A DNA stretch of 64,000 bases from the NCBI RefSeq assembly GCF_003073135.1, contig NZ_PGDQ01000006.1, positions 1-64,000 of the forward strand, given 5' to 3'. This document shows positions 31,160-39,831 of this stretch, one piece after another. The DNA comes from Euzebya rosea (GTDB taxonomy: Bacteria > Actinomycetota > Nitriliruptoria > Euzebyales > Euzebyaceae). The number at the start of each line of letters is the position of its first letter. Within the stretch, counting starts at the first letter, position 1. Below the pieces are notes generated by a model that was not told the DNA's origin, ran no database searches, and worked only from the letters and a program-made list of their open reading frames with translations. The position numbers and the translations under genes were made by a program.

Positions 31160-32710
31160 ATGGATCCGAATCAGCCTCCACAGCCCGGATACGGCGATCA
31201 GCCGCCGTACGGCGGGCAGCCGCCGCAGCAGGGATACGGGGGACAGGCCCCGTACGGCAACCAGCCGCCGCCGGGGTACGGCAACCAGCCGCCGTACGGC
31301 GGGCAGCCGCCGCAGCAGGGATACGGAGGACCGGCCCCGTACGGCGCGCCCCCGCCCGAGAAGGGCGGCAGGGCCGGCAAGGTCGTGCTCGGTGTGGTCG
31401 TGGCGCTGGGCCTGGTGGCCGCCGGTGTGTTCGTCCCGCGGCTGCTGTCGGACGACGACGAGAACGTCGCGCTCGCTGGTGACGGGTTGGAGGTGTTCCT
31501 GGAACCGGCCGAGGAGATGGGGGAGGACCCCTTCAGCGACGCTCCGCTGTCGCCGCCGCCGGATCCGGCGTTCGCCAAGCCGCCGGCGCCGACGATCTCT
31601 GTCGTCGAGCCACCTGCGACGCCGGTGTCGAGCAACCGTGGCGGTGAGCCGGGGCTGTACGGCGGGACCAGGGACAGCGCGTCGTGCGACGCCGCGCAGC
31701 TCGTGGCGTTCCTGCAGGCCAACCCGGACAAGGCCGCCGCATGGATCGGGGCGCTGAACGCCGACTCGGAGCTGAACTGGCCGGGCGGCACGCTGGCCGT
31801 GGCGGACATCCCTGCCTACGTCGAGACGTTGACGTCGATCCTCCTGGCCCGGGACACCCGCGTGACCAACCATGGCTTCCGCAACGGGGCTGCGAACCGC
31901 ATCCAGTCGGTGCTCCAGCGCGGCACCGCCGTCCTGGTGGACGACAAGGGTGTTCCACGCGTGAAGTGCGCGTGCGGCAACCCGCTCATCCCCCCGCAGG
32001 CAGCGGAGCCACGCTACCGCGGGCGTGTCTGGCCCGACTTCGAGCCGGCCACGATCATCGTGGTCCAGCCCGCGCCGGTGGTCATCAACAACTTCATCCT
32101 CGTGGACATCACCACCGGGGTGCCGTTCGAGCGCCCCGCCGGCCCCAACGGCCACCAGAACGACCGGGATGCCCCTCCGGGGACGACGATCCCGCCGATC
32201 CCGGGCCTGCCGACGCCACCCCCGGTGGTCGCCTCGGCCGCCCCGTCGGCCACCCCTGCGCCGACGACACCCCCAGCACCCACGGCGTCGAGCGCGCCCG
32301 CTCCGGCTCCGGCTCCGGCTCCGGCTCCTGCCCCGGCTCCGGCTCCGGCTCCTGCCCCGGCTCCGGCTCCGGCACCTGCTCCGGCTCCGGCGCCTGCCCC
32401 TGCACCGGCGCCCGCGCCCGCGCCACCGCCACCGCCTGCACCGCCGACGTCTGCACCATCGCTCACGCTGGCACGGAACGGCACTGCCAACGACTCCGGC
32501 GAGCCGTTGGTGTACTCCCTGACACTCAGCGGGTACCTCCCGTCGGAGTCGGTCACGCTGACGTGCCACGACCAGGCAGGTGAGGTCTACAGCACCACGG
32601 TGACCGTGGACGGGAACGGCGAGCTGTACATCGCCGACTTCTGCCGGGCGGACAGGGAAGGGATCCTCTTCGCCACCGACGACCAGGGGACGGTGTCGAA
32701 CACCGCCTGA
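31160..32710 (+). CDS. DUF6777-type membrane-anchored protein with Pro-rich tails
   Basis: A 516-residue protein. Residues 1-70 are low-complexity Gly/Pro/Gln/Tyr repeats (QPPYGGQPPQQGYGG) facing the cytoplasm; one membrane segment follows (VVLGVVVALGLVAAGVF, about residues 76-94). The extracytoplasmic domain to about residue 330 matches my memory of DUF6777 of Streptomyces: GLYGGTRDSASCD, DTRVTNHGFRNGAANRIQSVLQ, VKCACGNPL. Then come about 45 residues of Ala-Pro repeats, a wall-spanning type linker, and an Ig-like C-terminal domain (residues about 430-516). AGGAGAC precedes ATG 31160. Function is unknown; a surface role is inferred. The 220 bases before it (after the rpoC terminator) hold no gene. 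Confidence 0.75.
   Translation: MDPNQPPQPGYGDQPPYGGQPPQQGYGGQAPYGNQPPPGYGNQPPYGGQPPQQGYGGPAPYGAPPPEKGGRAGKVVLGVVVALGLVAAGVFVPRLLSDDDENVALAGDGLEVFLEPAEEMGEDPFSDAPLSPPPDPAFAKPPAPTISVVEPPATPVSSNRGGEPGLYGGTRDSASCDAAQLVAFLQANPDKAAAWIGALNADSELNWPGGTLAVADIPAYVETLTSILLARDTRVTNHGFRNGAANRIQSVLQRGTAVLVDDKGVPRVKCACGNPLIPPQAAEPRYRGRVWPDFEPATIIVVQPAPVVINNFILVDITTGVPFERPAGPNGHQNDRDAPPGTTIPPIPGLPTPPPVVASAAPSATPAPTTPPAPTASSAPAPAPAPAPAPAPAPAPAPAPAPAPAPAPAPAPAPAPAPAPAPPPPPAPPTSAPSLTLARNGTANDSGEPLVYSLTLSGYLPSESVTLTCHDQAGEVYSTTVTVDGNGELYIADFCRADREGILFATDDQGTVSNTA
31199..31345 (+). repeat. 60-bp imperfect direct duplication inside the DUF6777 gene
   Basis: Bases 31199-31258 and 31286-31345 are the same 60-base block with two differences by my count, starting CAGCCGCCGTACGGCGGGCA. 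They are in frame (87-base offset, 29 codons) and encode the QPPYGGQPPQQGYGG part of the cytoplasmic tail. Confidence 0.85.
32295..32430 (+). repeat. Ala-Pro codon repeat tract
   Basis: Hexamers of the type GCTCCG, with GCACCT, GCCCCG and GCGCCT variants, repeat over about 135 bases and encode an (Ala-Pro)n linker. Such tracts change length easily by slippage. Confidence 0.85.
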
Positions 32711-32741
32711 CGTCCGTGTGCCCCGCCGGCACCGGCAACCC

Positions 32742-32871
32742 GGATGGAATCGACTCCGATCCAGTGCCCAAGCGCGCGGGATGGAGGCCGTTCCATCCGG
32801 TCGTCCCACGTGCCAGCGGGTTCGTGGGGCTGGCCCGAGGCGATTCCATCCAACGGTGGAGGCGATTCCAT
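32742..32871. repeat. Cluster of inverted and direct GGATGGAATCG repeats
   Basis: GGATGGAATCG-CTC-type copies occur once on the plus strand (32742 on) and twice on the minus strand (ending at 32851 and 32871, 20-22 bases apart). The 10-base arms GGATGGAATC (32742-32751) and GATTCCATCC (32842-32851) are perfect inverted repeats; inside, GGATGGA (about 32780) and TCCATCC (about 32792) form a second, smaller hairpin. The 283-base gap it lies in (32711-32993) has no gene and also holds the start signals of the next gene. Confidence 0.7.
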
Positions 32872-32993
32872 TCGGTGGGAGGCGCGTCCCCACGCGGGCC
32901 CAGGCCCAACGGCTACCGACCGTGATCGGTTACTGAACCATCGGCCAAGTGTCGCCGAAGTAGCTGTACGAATCGGTACCTACCTTCCTCGGA

Positions 32994-34613
32994 ATGCGCA
33001 GTCACCCGGGGGTCAGCCTTGCCGTGGGGGCCACCGTGGTCCTTGCCGCGGCGCTGCGGGTGCCCTCGTTGCTGGTCGGCCTTCCGATGACCCAGCCGGA
33101 CGAGCCGACGGTGATGAGCCGGGCGCAGCTGGTGCTCGACGGCAGCGTCGTCCCCCCGGCGTTCGACTGGCCACTCGGCTCCTCGATCGTGGCCGCGGCG
33201 GGGATCCGCCTGGGGGAGGCCGTCGGTGTCGTCGACCGGTCCGGTTCGGTCGCGGAGGTGTACGGCTGGACCCGCATCGTCTTCGTGCTCGTGGCCCTGT
33301 GCGTCGTCGCGGTGACGGGCCTGCTGGCTGCGGGGATCGGACGGCGGGCGGCGCCGATGGCGGCGTGGGTCGCCGGGACCGTCGTGGCGACCGGCTTCGT
33401 GATGGTCCGCTCGGCCCGGATGATCGGGCCGGACCAGCTGCAGGTGCTGTGCGTCCTGCTCGCCCTCGTCGCCGTGGTCGCAGCGGGGCGTCGTGCACAT
33501 CTGCGCCAGCGCCTGCTGCTGTGGTCGACGGCTGCCCTCTGGGCCGGTGGGGCGGGAGGCATGAAGTACCTGGGCATCACCGTCGTGGTCGTGCCGATGC
33601 TGGCGGTGATGCTGGAGGAGGAGCTGGACTGGCCACGCCGCCTGCTGGCGGCCGAGGCGTTGCTCCTCCTGGCGCTCACGGCGTTCGTCGTCACCACCGG
33701 TGGCTCGGTGCTCAGCCGTGCCTTCGTCGACGGGTTCCTGTGGCAGGTCGACCACCAGGCCACCGGGCACCTGGGCTACGACCACGGCGGACCCACGTGG
33801 TGGCACCACCTGACCGTCACCCTGCCGGGCAGCAACGGCTGGCTGGTCACCGGGCTGCTGGTCGCCGGGGTCGTGTGGGGCGCCTGTCGCGGGGACCGGG
33901 CGACGAAGCTGGTCACCGCCTACGCCGTCGGGTTGTTCGCGGTCATCGGGCTGTCACGCATCGTCTTCCCCCACTACGTCATCGTCGTCCTGCCCGTCCT
34001 GGCTGCCCTCGCGGGCGGGTTGGCCGCGGACACCGCCGACTGGACGTGGCGTCGATGGCAGGGACGGGAGCGCCGGCTGGACGCGGCTGCAGCGGCGCTG
34101 GCCCTCGTGCTGGTTGCGGCAGTCGTGCCGGCCGCCGCGGACGGGGTGCGACTGCTGCGGGTGGGACAGGCCCCCGACACGCGGGACGGCTTCCCCGAGC
34201 GGCTGCAGGAGGTCCTCGTCGTCGAGGGGCTCGCGGACGTGCCGGTCTGGACGGAGTCCTACACCGGCATCGGCGCTGCTGCCGCCGAGGCCACCGGAGG
34301 CCGGCTGGTCTTCGGCTTCGGGGACACCCCCGAGGTCCTCGCGTGCGGGTGCGTCGCCGTCGTGTCCACCTACATGGAGCAGCGGTACACCGCGGACCCG
34401 GCCACCGCGCCGGTGTACACCGCGATGCGGGCACGGGGCCGGATGTTGCTGGACCACCAGCCGAGCATCCCCCTCACCTACCGATGGGACCTGCTGCCGA
34501 CCTGGGGGATCGGCGGGGTGCCGCTCCGGGGACCGGTACCGGCGCTCGGGCCGGGCATGACGGTGCTGGACCTGACCGAGCCGCGTGGTGCGGAGGTCGA
34601 CCCCGATGCGTGA
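32994..34613 (+). CDS. Polytopic membrane protein, dolichyl-phosphate-mannose mannosyltransferase-like (GT39/PMT_2 type)
   Basis: A 539-residue protein with about ten membrane segments (for instance VSLAVGATVVLAAALRVPSL, IVFVLVALCVVAVTGLL, WLVTGLLVAGVVWG, LALVLVAAVVPAAA). The first outer loop carries an acidic pair in QPDEPTVMSR, the place of the catalytic Asp in GT-C glycosyltransferases that use lipid-linked sugars. The last 150 residues are extracytoplasmic. No clear ribosome site precedes ATG 32994. The sugar and acceptor are unknown; two more GT-C-like genes lie 1-4 kb downstream. Confidence 0.65.
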   Translation: MRSHPGVSLAVGATVVLAAALRVPSLLVGLPMTQPDEPTVMSRAQLVLDGSVVPPAFDWPLGSSIVAAAGIRLGEAVGVVDRSGSVAEVYGWTRIVFVLVALCVVAVTGLLAAGIGRRAAPMAAWVAGTVVATGFVMVRSARMIGPDQLQVLCVLLALVAVVAAGRRAHLRQRLLLWSTAALWAGGAGGMKYLGITVVVVPMLAVMLEEELDWPRRLLAAEALLLLALTAFVVTTGGSVLSRAFVDGFLWQVDHQATGHLGYDHGGPTWWHHLTVTLPGSNGWLVTGLLVAGVVWGACRGDRATKLVTAYAVGLFAVIGLSRIVFPHYVIVVLPVLAALAGGLAADTADWTWRRWQGRERRLDAAAAALALVLVAAVVPAAADGVRLLRVGQAPDTRDGFPERLQEVLVVEGLADVPVWTESYTGIGAAAAEATGGRLVFGFGDTPEVLACGCVAVVSTYMEQRYTADPATAPVYTAMRARGRMLLDHQPSIPLTYRWDLLPTWGIGGVPLRGPVPALGPGMTVLDLTEPRGAEVDPDA

Positions 34614-34626
34614 GCGACCCCGCCGG

Positions 34627-35511
34627 TCAGATCAGCCCGAGCTGCTCGGGCTGGGCCTCGCCCGCGGTTCGCTGCGCGACCAGCCCGGCGGGGTCGTCGG
34701 TGGCGGAGGGGCCCGGCTGCAGCTCCAGGTCGAGGTCGGCCAGCAACGGGGCGTGGTCCGACGGCTTGCTGTCGGGAACTCGGGTCGGCTTGCGGAACTC
34801 CCGGTCGATCCAGGCGGCGGTGGCGGTGTCGGCGATCTCCCGGCTGGCCAGGAGGAAGTCGATCCGCAGCCCGAAGCCCTTGTGGAAGGCGCCGCCCCGG
34901 TAGTCCCACCAGCTGTACCCCGTGTCGTCGGGATACAGGGCGCGGAACACATCGGAGAAGCCCGCCTCGAGCAGGCCACGGAACCGCCGCCGTTCGGGGT
35001 CGGTCGCATGGGTGCCGCCGTGCAGGGCCGCGGGGTCCCACACGTCGAGGTCGGTCGGGCACACGTTCATGTCGCCCCCGACCACGACGGGGCCCGCGGC
35101 GGCGAGGGCAGCCATCCGGTCGCTCATGGCCTCGAGGAAGACCAGCTTGCTGGCGTACTGCGGCGAGTCAACACGCTGGCCGTTGGGGACGTAGACGCTG
35201 ACCACGGTGACACCCCCCACTCGTGCCTCGACCCAGCGGGCCTGGTCTGGGTCCGGCTCACCCGGCAGGCCGACGGACACGTCGTCGACGCCGTGCTCGG
35301 CCCGACCCAGCACCGCGACCCCGGCCCAGCGGCCCCCGGACTGGTCGGCAGCCAGGTAGCCGGCCGCGGCCAGCTCGGCGTGCGGGAAGGCCTCGGGGGA
35401 CGACTTGGTCTCCTGCAGCAGCACGACGTCGGGGCGGTGCTCCTCCAGCAGGGCAAGGACCCGGGGCAGCCGGGCGCCGAGCGAGTTGACGTTGTAGGTG
35501 ACCAGGCGCAT
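34627..35511 (-). CDS. xth: Exodeoxyribonuclease III (AP endonuclease)
   Basis: A 294-residue member of the exonuclease III family that cuts DNA at abasic sites and removes 3' blocks. Conserved motifs are in order: MRLVTYNVNSLGARLPRVL, LLQETK (metal Glu), VYVPNGQRVDS, GGDMNVCPTDLDVWDP, YSWWDYRGGAFHKGFGLRIDFLL and the catalytic PSDHAPL. About 30 extra residues end the protein. ATG 35511 is only 32 bases from the divergent ATG at 35544; TAGCCT on the minus strand (35525-35520) would place transcription start next to the ATG, so a leaderless mRNA is likely. Confidence 0.93.
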   Translation of the reverse strand: MRLVTYNVNSLGARLPRVLALLEEHRPDVVLLQETKSSPEAFPHAELAAAGYLAADQSGGRWAGVAVLGRAEHGVDDVSVGLPGEPDPDQARWVEARVGGVTVVSVYVPNGQRVDSPQYASKLVFLEAMSDRMAALAAAGPVVVGGDMNVCPTDLDVWDPAALHGGTHATDPERRRFRGLLEAGFSDVFRALYPDDTGYSWWDYRGGAFHKGFGLRIDFLLASREIADTATAAWIDREFRKPTRVPDSKPSDHAPLLADLDLELQPGPSATDDPAGLVAQRTAGEAQPEQLGLI

Positions 35512-35543
35512 CGCGCCTCAGGCTATCGGCAGGCGAACCGGCC

Positions 35544-36983
35544 ATGATCCACGACCTCTTCTTCTACGGGGCCGGGGTCCCGCGCTACGGCTTGCTCTGG
35601 CTGCTCGTCACCCCGGTGATGACCGCCCTGGCCCACGCCGCCGGACTGCGTGGCCGACGGCTGGCGCTGCTGCTGGCCACGACGCTGCCGACCTTCGGGC
35701 TGCACTTCGCTGCCGTGCCCGGCCTGACGTCGTTCCCCGTGCGATGGGCGATCACCGTGGCCTCGCTGTCCGGCATGATCGTGCTGCTGGTCGACGTCGT
35801 CCGCAACGGCCTGCCGCCGACTGCCCCACCACGGGGGTGGGCGCGCCGTCACGTCCCTGCGATCCCCGCCATGTTCGTCATCGTCATGGGCGCCGTGGCG
35901 ATCAGGGCCGTGTGGGCCTGGGTCGATCCCGGGATCGCGGACATCCCGCAGGCCAGCGAGTACGCCGCCCGGCAGGTCCTCGCCGGCCTGAACCCCTACG
36001 TCGAGGCCAACCCCTACACCTACGCCCCGGTCTACCAGTACCCGGCCGGGACGATCCTGTGGCACCTCCCGTTCGTCGCCCTGGTGCCCGACGGCCTGGT
36101 GCTGGGGGAGACGTTCGTGGCTGCCCGGATGGCGGCGTGGGCGATGGACGCGCTGGGGGCTGGCCTGCTGTGCGTCGGGGGATGGGTGGCCTCCGGGCGT
36201 GGGCGAACCCTGCCGATCCTCGCGCTGCTGCCCGCCGCGCTGTACGGGCTGAACGCCACCCTGGTGCGGGAGGTCGGGCTGACGGGTGCGAACGACGTGT
36301 TGATGGGCGTCCTGCTGGCCGCCTCCGTCTGGCTGCTGGCAGAGGGGCACCGCCCGACCCGCTCAGCGGTGCTGTGGGGGCTGGCGGTTGCGGTGAAGCT
36401 GCCAGCGCTGGCGGTGGCCCCGCTGTTCCTCGTACGGGCGGGTTGGGGGCGCGTGATGCTTGCCGGCGTCGTCGCACTCGTCCTGCAGGTCCCGTTCTTC
36501 GCGTTCCCCGATATCGGCCTGCACGGCCTCGAGGCCATGGCCGAACCGGCTGCGCGTCCAGATCCCTACACCGTCATGGTGAACAGCATCTGGTGGCCGC
36601 TGTATGCCGCGCGAGGGGTCGAGCCGTCGGTCGTCGACGCCATCAGCAGCGGGGTGGTGCTGCTCGGCCTGGCGACGAGCACGTGGGGGGTGTGGTCGGC
36701 CCGGCGGATGGCCTCCGGCCCCGATGCCAGGGAGCGACTCCTCGCCGTATCGGCGTTGGCGGTCGTCGTCATGTTCCTGCTCGCCCCCCAGTGGCGCGTG
36801 AACTTCCAGAGCTGGCACGTGCCTGCAACCGTCGTCGCCGCGGTTGGCTCGCTCGGTGCGGTCGGGACGTCGCGACAGGTCTGGACCAGCGACGACGAAC
36901 GGCGTACGTGGCAGGTCCCGCCGCCCCCGCCCTGCACCCCCGGCGTCGAGCGGCAGGTCCATGTGGCAAAGGAGGCTCGATGA
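35544..36983 (+). CDS. Polytopic GT-C-like membrane glycosyltransferase (GT87/DUF2029 type)
   Basis: A 479-residue protein with about ten membrane helices (LLWLLVTPVMTALAHAAGL, AIPAMFVIVMGAVAIRAVWAW, LAVVVMFLLAP). The stretch YVEANPYTYAPVYQYPAGT and ALYGLNATLVREVGLTGANDVLM resemble the polyprenyl-phosphate-mannose-dependent GT87 family, which builds envelope glycolipids. No strong ribosome site is seen ahead of ATG 35544. Its stop overlaps the start of a second protein of similar design, so the two are coupled. Confidence 0.65.
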   Translation: MIHDLFFYGAGVPRYGLLWLLVTPVMTALAHAAGLRGRRLALLLATTLPTFGLHFAAVPGLTSFPVRWAITVASLSGMIVLLVDVVRNGLPPTAPPRGWARRHVPAIPAMFVIVMGAVAIRAVWAWVDPGIADIPQASEYAARQVLAGLNPYVEANPYTYAPVYQYPAGTILWHLPFVALVPDGLVLGETFVAARMAAWAMDALGAGLLCVGGWVASGRGRTLPILALLPAALYGLNATLVREVGLTGANDVLMGVLLAASVWLLAEGHRPTRSAVLWGLAVAVKLPALAVAPLFLVRAGWGRVMLAGVVALVLQVPFFAFPDIGLHGLEAMAEPAARPDPYTVMVNSIWWPLYAARGVEPSVVDAISSGVVLLGLATSTWGVWSARRMASGPDARERLLAVSALAVVVMFLLAPQWRVNFQSWHVPATVVAAVGSLGAVGTSRQVWTSDDERRTWQVPPPPPCTPGVERQVHVAKEAR

Positions 36984-38437
36984 GCGCCGCTGTCGACCGT
37001 GTTCCCCAGGTACCGGCGCCACCAGCGCAGGGCCGGACCGTTCCGTGGGCCGCTCGTCCTGCGGTCCTGCTGTGGGCGACGGTCGTGATCGCCGTCGCGG
37101 GTCATGCCGTGCTGTGGGACGGACCATTCCGGGAGGGGCAGAGCGCCGGACCGTACTGGTCGGTGGTCACCGCCGGTCTGGCCGTCGCCCTCCCGTTGGC
37201 GGCCGTGGTCGTCGCCGACCACCGGGTCCGCCGATCAGGCAGGGTCGGCCTTCGCCCTGCCACGGTGGTCATGGCGTCCGCGGCGCTGCTGCTCGGCCTC
37301 CTCATCGTGCAGGTCCTTGTCGGTGGCCCCGACGACTCCGACCTGCAGGTCTACCAACGGCAGGGTGTGGCGCTGATCGACACGGGCGGTCTACCCGTGG
37401 ACCAACCCGCGGAGTACCCGCCGCTCGGTGTCATCGTCTTCGGCTTGGCGACGCTGCTCGACCGGGCGCTGCCGATCGGGTTCGGGGTGGCGGTCGGGGT
37501 GCTGCTGGCGGCGCTGTGGACAGGCACGGTCGTCGTGCTGGCTCGACGGGTGCAGCCGTGGGCGGTCGCCACGATGACGCTCTGGCCGACCATCACCCTG
37601 TTCGTGCTGATCCGCTACGACGCCCTCCCCACCGCGTTCCTCGTCGCCGGACTCGCGGTTGCCGCAGGCCTCGACGAGCGACGGGAGGAGGAGGCCGACG
37701 CGCGTCGGGCTGGGAGTGCATCGGGACTGCTGCTCGGTCTCGGCGCGGCCGCCAAATGGACGCCGGGGCTGGCGGCTGTGGTCCTGGCAATCGGGTGGTG
37801 GCGGGCGGGGCGACGACGGCTGGCCACGTGGTTCGCGGCAGCGACCGCTGCCGGATTCCTCCTGCCCCACGTCCCGTTCCTGCTGACCGCGGAACAGCGC
37901 GGTGCAGTAGTGGACGCCTACCGGTTCCATGCGATACGGGAGCTGACCGCGGAGTCCCTCCCGTTCCTGCCCTTGCACCTGCTGGGGTTCGCGCCTCGGC
38001 CGGACCGCCCGTGGGTCGGCGTCGACGGCCTCGACCCGTCCGTCGCCTGGGTCCCGACAGCGGTGCTGCTCGTCGTGGTCATCGGCCCCGCGGTGGCTGC
38101 GTGGCGACGCCCGGACCGCGTCCTCGGATGGGCGCTGCTGGCACCGCTGGCCTTCATGCTCGGCAACCGGATCTACTCCCCGCAGTTCGTCCTGACCTTC
38201 GCTGCACTGTGGGCACTCGGCATCGGCAGCCGCGACCGAACCCCCGCCTGGCAGCGTCTGGCCGTGGTCGGCGGAACTGGCGCAGCCGCCACGATCGGAT
38301 GGGGCATCTGGCCCAACTTCGTTGACTACTGGCTGCCCCTGTCCTGGGCGTTGTTCACCGTCATGATCGCGCTGACCGTGGCGGCAGTGCGGTGGTCACA
38401 GCCGGAATCTCCCCAGCTGCCCGGATCCGGTCGGTGA
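36980..38437 (+). CDS. Second polytopic GT-C-like membrane glycosyltransferase (GT87/DUF2029 type)
   Basis: A 485-residue protein with about eleven membrane helices. The loop YQRQGVALIDTGGLPVDQ, PAEYPPLGVIVFGLATL is the DUF2029-type first loop (Tyr-Pro-Pro motif), and IRYDALPTAFLVAGLAVAAG and SASGLLLGLGAAAKWTPG match the conserved central part. ATG 36980 follows AAAGGAGG and overlaps the previous stop (ATGA). The pair probably works in the same glycan pathway; donor and acceptor cannot be read from sequence. Confidence 0.68.
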   Translation: MSAAVDRVPQVPAPPAQGRTVPWAARPAVLLWATVVIAVAGHAVLWDGPFREGQSAGPYWSVVTAGLAVALPLAAVVVADHRVRRSGRVGLRPATVVMASAALLLGLLIVQVLVGGPDDSDLQVYQRQGVALIDTGGLPVDQPAEYPPLGVIVFGLATLLDRALPIGFGVAVGVLLAALWTGTVVVLARRVQPWAVATMTLWPTITLFVLIRYDALPTAFLVAGLAVAAGLDERREEEADARRAGSASGLLLGLGAAAKWTPGLAAVVLAIGWWRAGRRRLATWFAAATAAGFLLPHVPFLLTAEQRGAVVDAYRFHAIRELTAESLPFLPLHLLGFAPRPDRPWVGVDGLDPSVAWVPTAVLLVVVIGPAVAAWRRPDRVLGWALLAPLAFMLGNRIYSPQFVLTFAALWALGIGSRDRTPAWQRLAVVGGTGAAATIGWGIWPNFVDYWLPLSWALFTVMIALTVAAVRWSQPESPQLPGSGR

Positions 38438-38464
38438 GCGAACGGTCGACCGTCCACCGCCACC

Positions 38465-38725
38465 TCACTCGGGGTCGGAGACGCACACGTCGGAATCGGG
38501 GATCACGACGGGGGCGGCCTCGCGGGTCGTGGTGAAGATGCCGGTGCCCTCCACGCACAGGATGGAGATGTTGGGGTAGGCGTCGGCGTTGCGGATGATC
38601 ACGGCGCTGTCCGGATCGACCGCGCGGACCCCCTCGAGGTCCCGGGTGGCCTCGCACGAGGCGGCCAGGAGCAGCGGTACGGCAACGACGAGCAGCAGCC
38701 TCGTCGCGTGGCGGGAAACAGTCAT
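38465..38725 (-). CDS. Small putative lipoprotein
   Basis: An 86-residue protein with a lipoprotein signal peptide: MTVSRHATRLLLVVAVPLLLAASC, where LAASC is a lipobox and the Cys (residue 24) would be lipidated. The mature part has two further cysteines (ILCVEG and VCVSD) near its middle and end. It is convergent with the glycosyltransferase operon and divergent from the cobalamin riboswitch. I do not recognise a family. Confidence 0.65.
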   Translation of the reverse strand: MTVSRHATRLLLVVAVPLLLAASCEATRDLEGVRAVDPDSAVIIRNADAYPNISILCVEGTGIFTTTREAAPVVIPDSDVCVSDPE

Positions 38726-38843
38726 CGGGGCCTCCGTCGGTTGATCGGCTGTGCCGGACGCTACGCCTCCTCGACCCGTCGGCGCGCCCGGGCCGCGGTC
38801 GTGGCGTCGACGACGGCCGTGCTACGGTGCGCGTCGCTCGAAT

Positions 38844-38989
38844 GCTGCAGTGCACGGGAAGCCGGTGAGAATCCGGCGCTGTCGTCGCAACTGTGACCAG
38901 GGAGCGTCCCGCCAACTGACCACTGGACCTCGTGTCCGGGAAGGCCGGCGACGACGCGTCGATCTGGCAGCCAGGAGACCGGCTGCAGC
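38844..38989 (+). promoter_or_regulatory. Cobalamin (B12) riboswitch
   Basis: The outer stem P1 is GCTGCAG (38844-38850) with CTGCAGC (38983-38989). Inside are the conserved GGGAAGCCGGTGAGAATCCGG block (from 38856, quoted only in part elsewhere), GCAACTGTGACC and the B12 box AGCCAGGAGACCGGC (38969-38983). It should bind adenosylcobalamin and repress the downstream FhuF-like/cobB/cobO genes. Because a ribosome site follows at 39016-39025, control of translation is plausible. Confidence 0.92.
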
Positions 38990-39028
38990 GCAGAGCCCGA
39001 CCATCCGCGACCGACGGAGAGGAGGGCC

Positions 39029-39058
39029 GTGCGGCGCCGCCGCTCGACCGCCCGATGA
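39029..39058 (+). CDS. Possible 9-codon leader peptide between riboswitch and FhuF-like gene
   Basis: GTG 39029 follows the strongest ribosome site in this region (GGAGAGGAGGG, 39016-39026) and opens MRRRRSTAR, ending in TGA 39056-39058, which overlaps the ATG of the FhuF-like gene (ATGA). The FhuF-like start itself has no ribosome site. The arrangement suggests a coupled leader peptide on which cobalamin control could act; a peptide product is unproven. Confidence 0.35.
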   Translation: MRRRRSTAR

Positions 39059-39831
39059 CCCACACCACCGACCACCCTGCCGTGGCCACCGTGCTGTCCG
39101 ACTGCGCCACGTCGTGGATGCCCGTCATGCTCGGCCGTCCACCGACCGAGGTCGACCACCACGGCACCTGGTTCCCCTTCACCACCCTCGTCGAGGAGAC
39201 CCGGCTGGCCCGGAGGGTCCGCGAGATGGCCCCCGACTACGAGGGGCTGGCCGACGTCGCCACGGCGTTCCTCGCCAGCCGCTTCGCCTCGCCGCTGGCG
39301 TTGCTGGCCGGCGCCCCCGTGCACCAGCACGGCGTCGCGGTTGCCTACGCCGTCGAGGACCTGTGGCTGCGCCGAAGCGCCCGCGGCTGGTTCAACGGCA
39401 TCGCCGTCACCGACGCGACCCTCGACACGCCGGACACGGCCGCCCCGCGCGCCGTCGAGCACTACCGGCCCGTCGTCGAGCGCCTCCGCCGGGTCGGCAA
39501 GCTCGGGAAGCGGGCGATGTGGGGACAGCTGGCCGACGCCCTGGCCACCACCGCCGGTCACGCCCACGACGCCGCCGGTGACGCCGAGGCCGCCGCACAC
39601 GGCAGCGCGCTCCTGCTCGAGGCAGCCGACCCGCCGCTGTGGGGCACACCGACCTTCGAGCGCATCGAGGCCGGGGGTGCGGTTGGCCTGGCGTGGCGCC
39701 GGAGCTCGTGCTGCCTGGCCTACCGCTGCGAACGCTACGAGCTGTGCACCGGTTGCCCGCTGACCCCGACGGAGGAGTGGCGCGCCAAGTCCATCGCCTC
39801 GGTCATGCAGCGTGCCGGGTCCCACGCATGA
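39055..39831 (+). CDS. FhuF-like 2Fe-2S protein under cobalamin control
   Basis: A 258-residue protein. Its C-terminus carries the CCx10CxxC signature of the FhuF ferric-siderophore reductase family: C219, C220, C231 and C234 (SSCCLAYRCERYELCTGC), expected to bind a 2Fe-2S cluster. The rest matches the helical, cytoplasmic FhuF-type body. It is the first gene after the cobalamin riboswitch and overlaps cobB (ATGA), so it is read with cobyrinate amidation and corrinoid adenosylation genes. That context suggests reduction of the corrin cobalt, needed before adenosylation, rather than siderophore reduction; this is inference. ATG 39055 was chosen because a GTG at 38932 lies inside the riboswitch. 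Confidence 0.75.
   Translation: MTHTTDHPAVATVLSDCATSWMPVMLGRPPTEVDHHGTWFPFTTLVEETRLARRVREMAPDYEGLADVATAFLASRFASPLALLAGAPVHQHGVAVAYAVEDLWLRRSARGWFNGIAVTDATLDTPDTAAPRAVEHYRPVVERLRRVGKLGKRAMWGQLADALATTAGHAHDAAGDAEAAAHGSALLLEAADPPLWGTPTFERIEAGGAVGLAWRRSSCCLAYRCERYELCTGCPLTPTEEWRAKSIASVMQRAGSHA

Noticed and set aside
32744-34903. Plus-strand frame of about 720 codons overlapping the glycosyltransferase gene
   Set aside because: It starts in the repeat cluster, is Arg/Gly-rich out-of-frame translation of a membrane protein gene, and has no ribosome site.
38932-39054. GTG 38932 as the start of the FhuF-like gene
   Set aside because: It lies inside the cobalamin riboswitch, before the B12 box.
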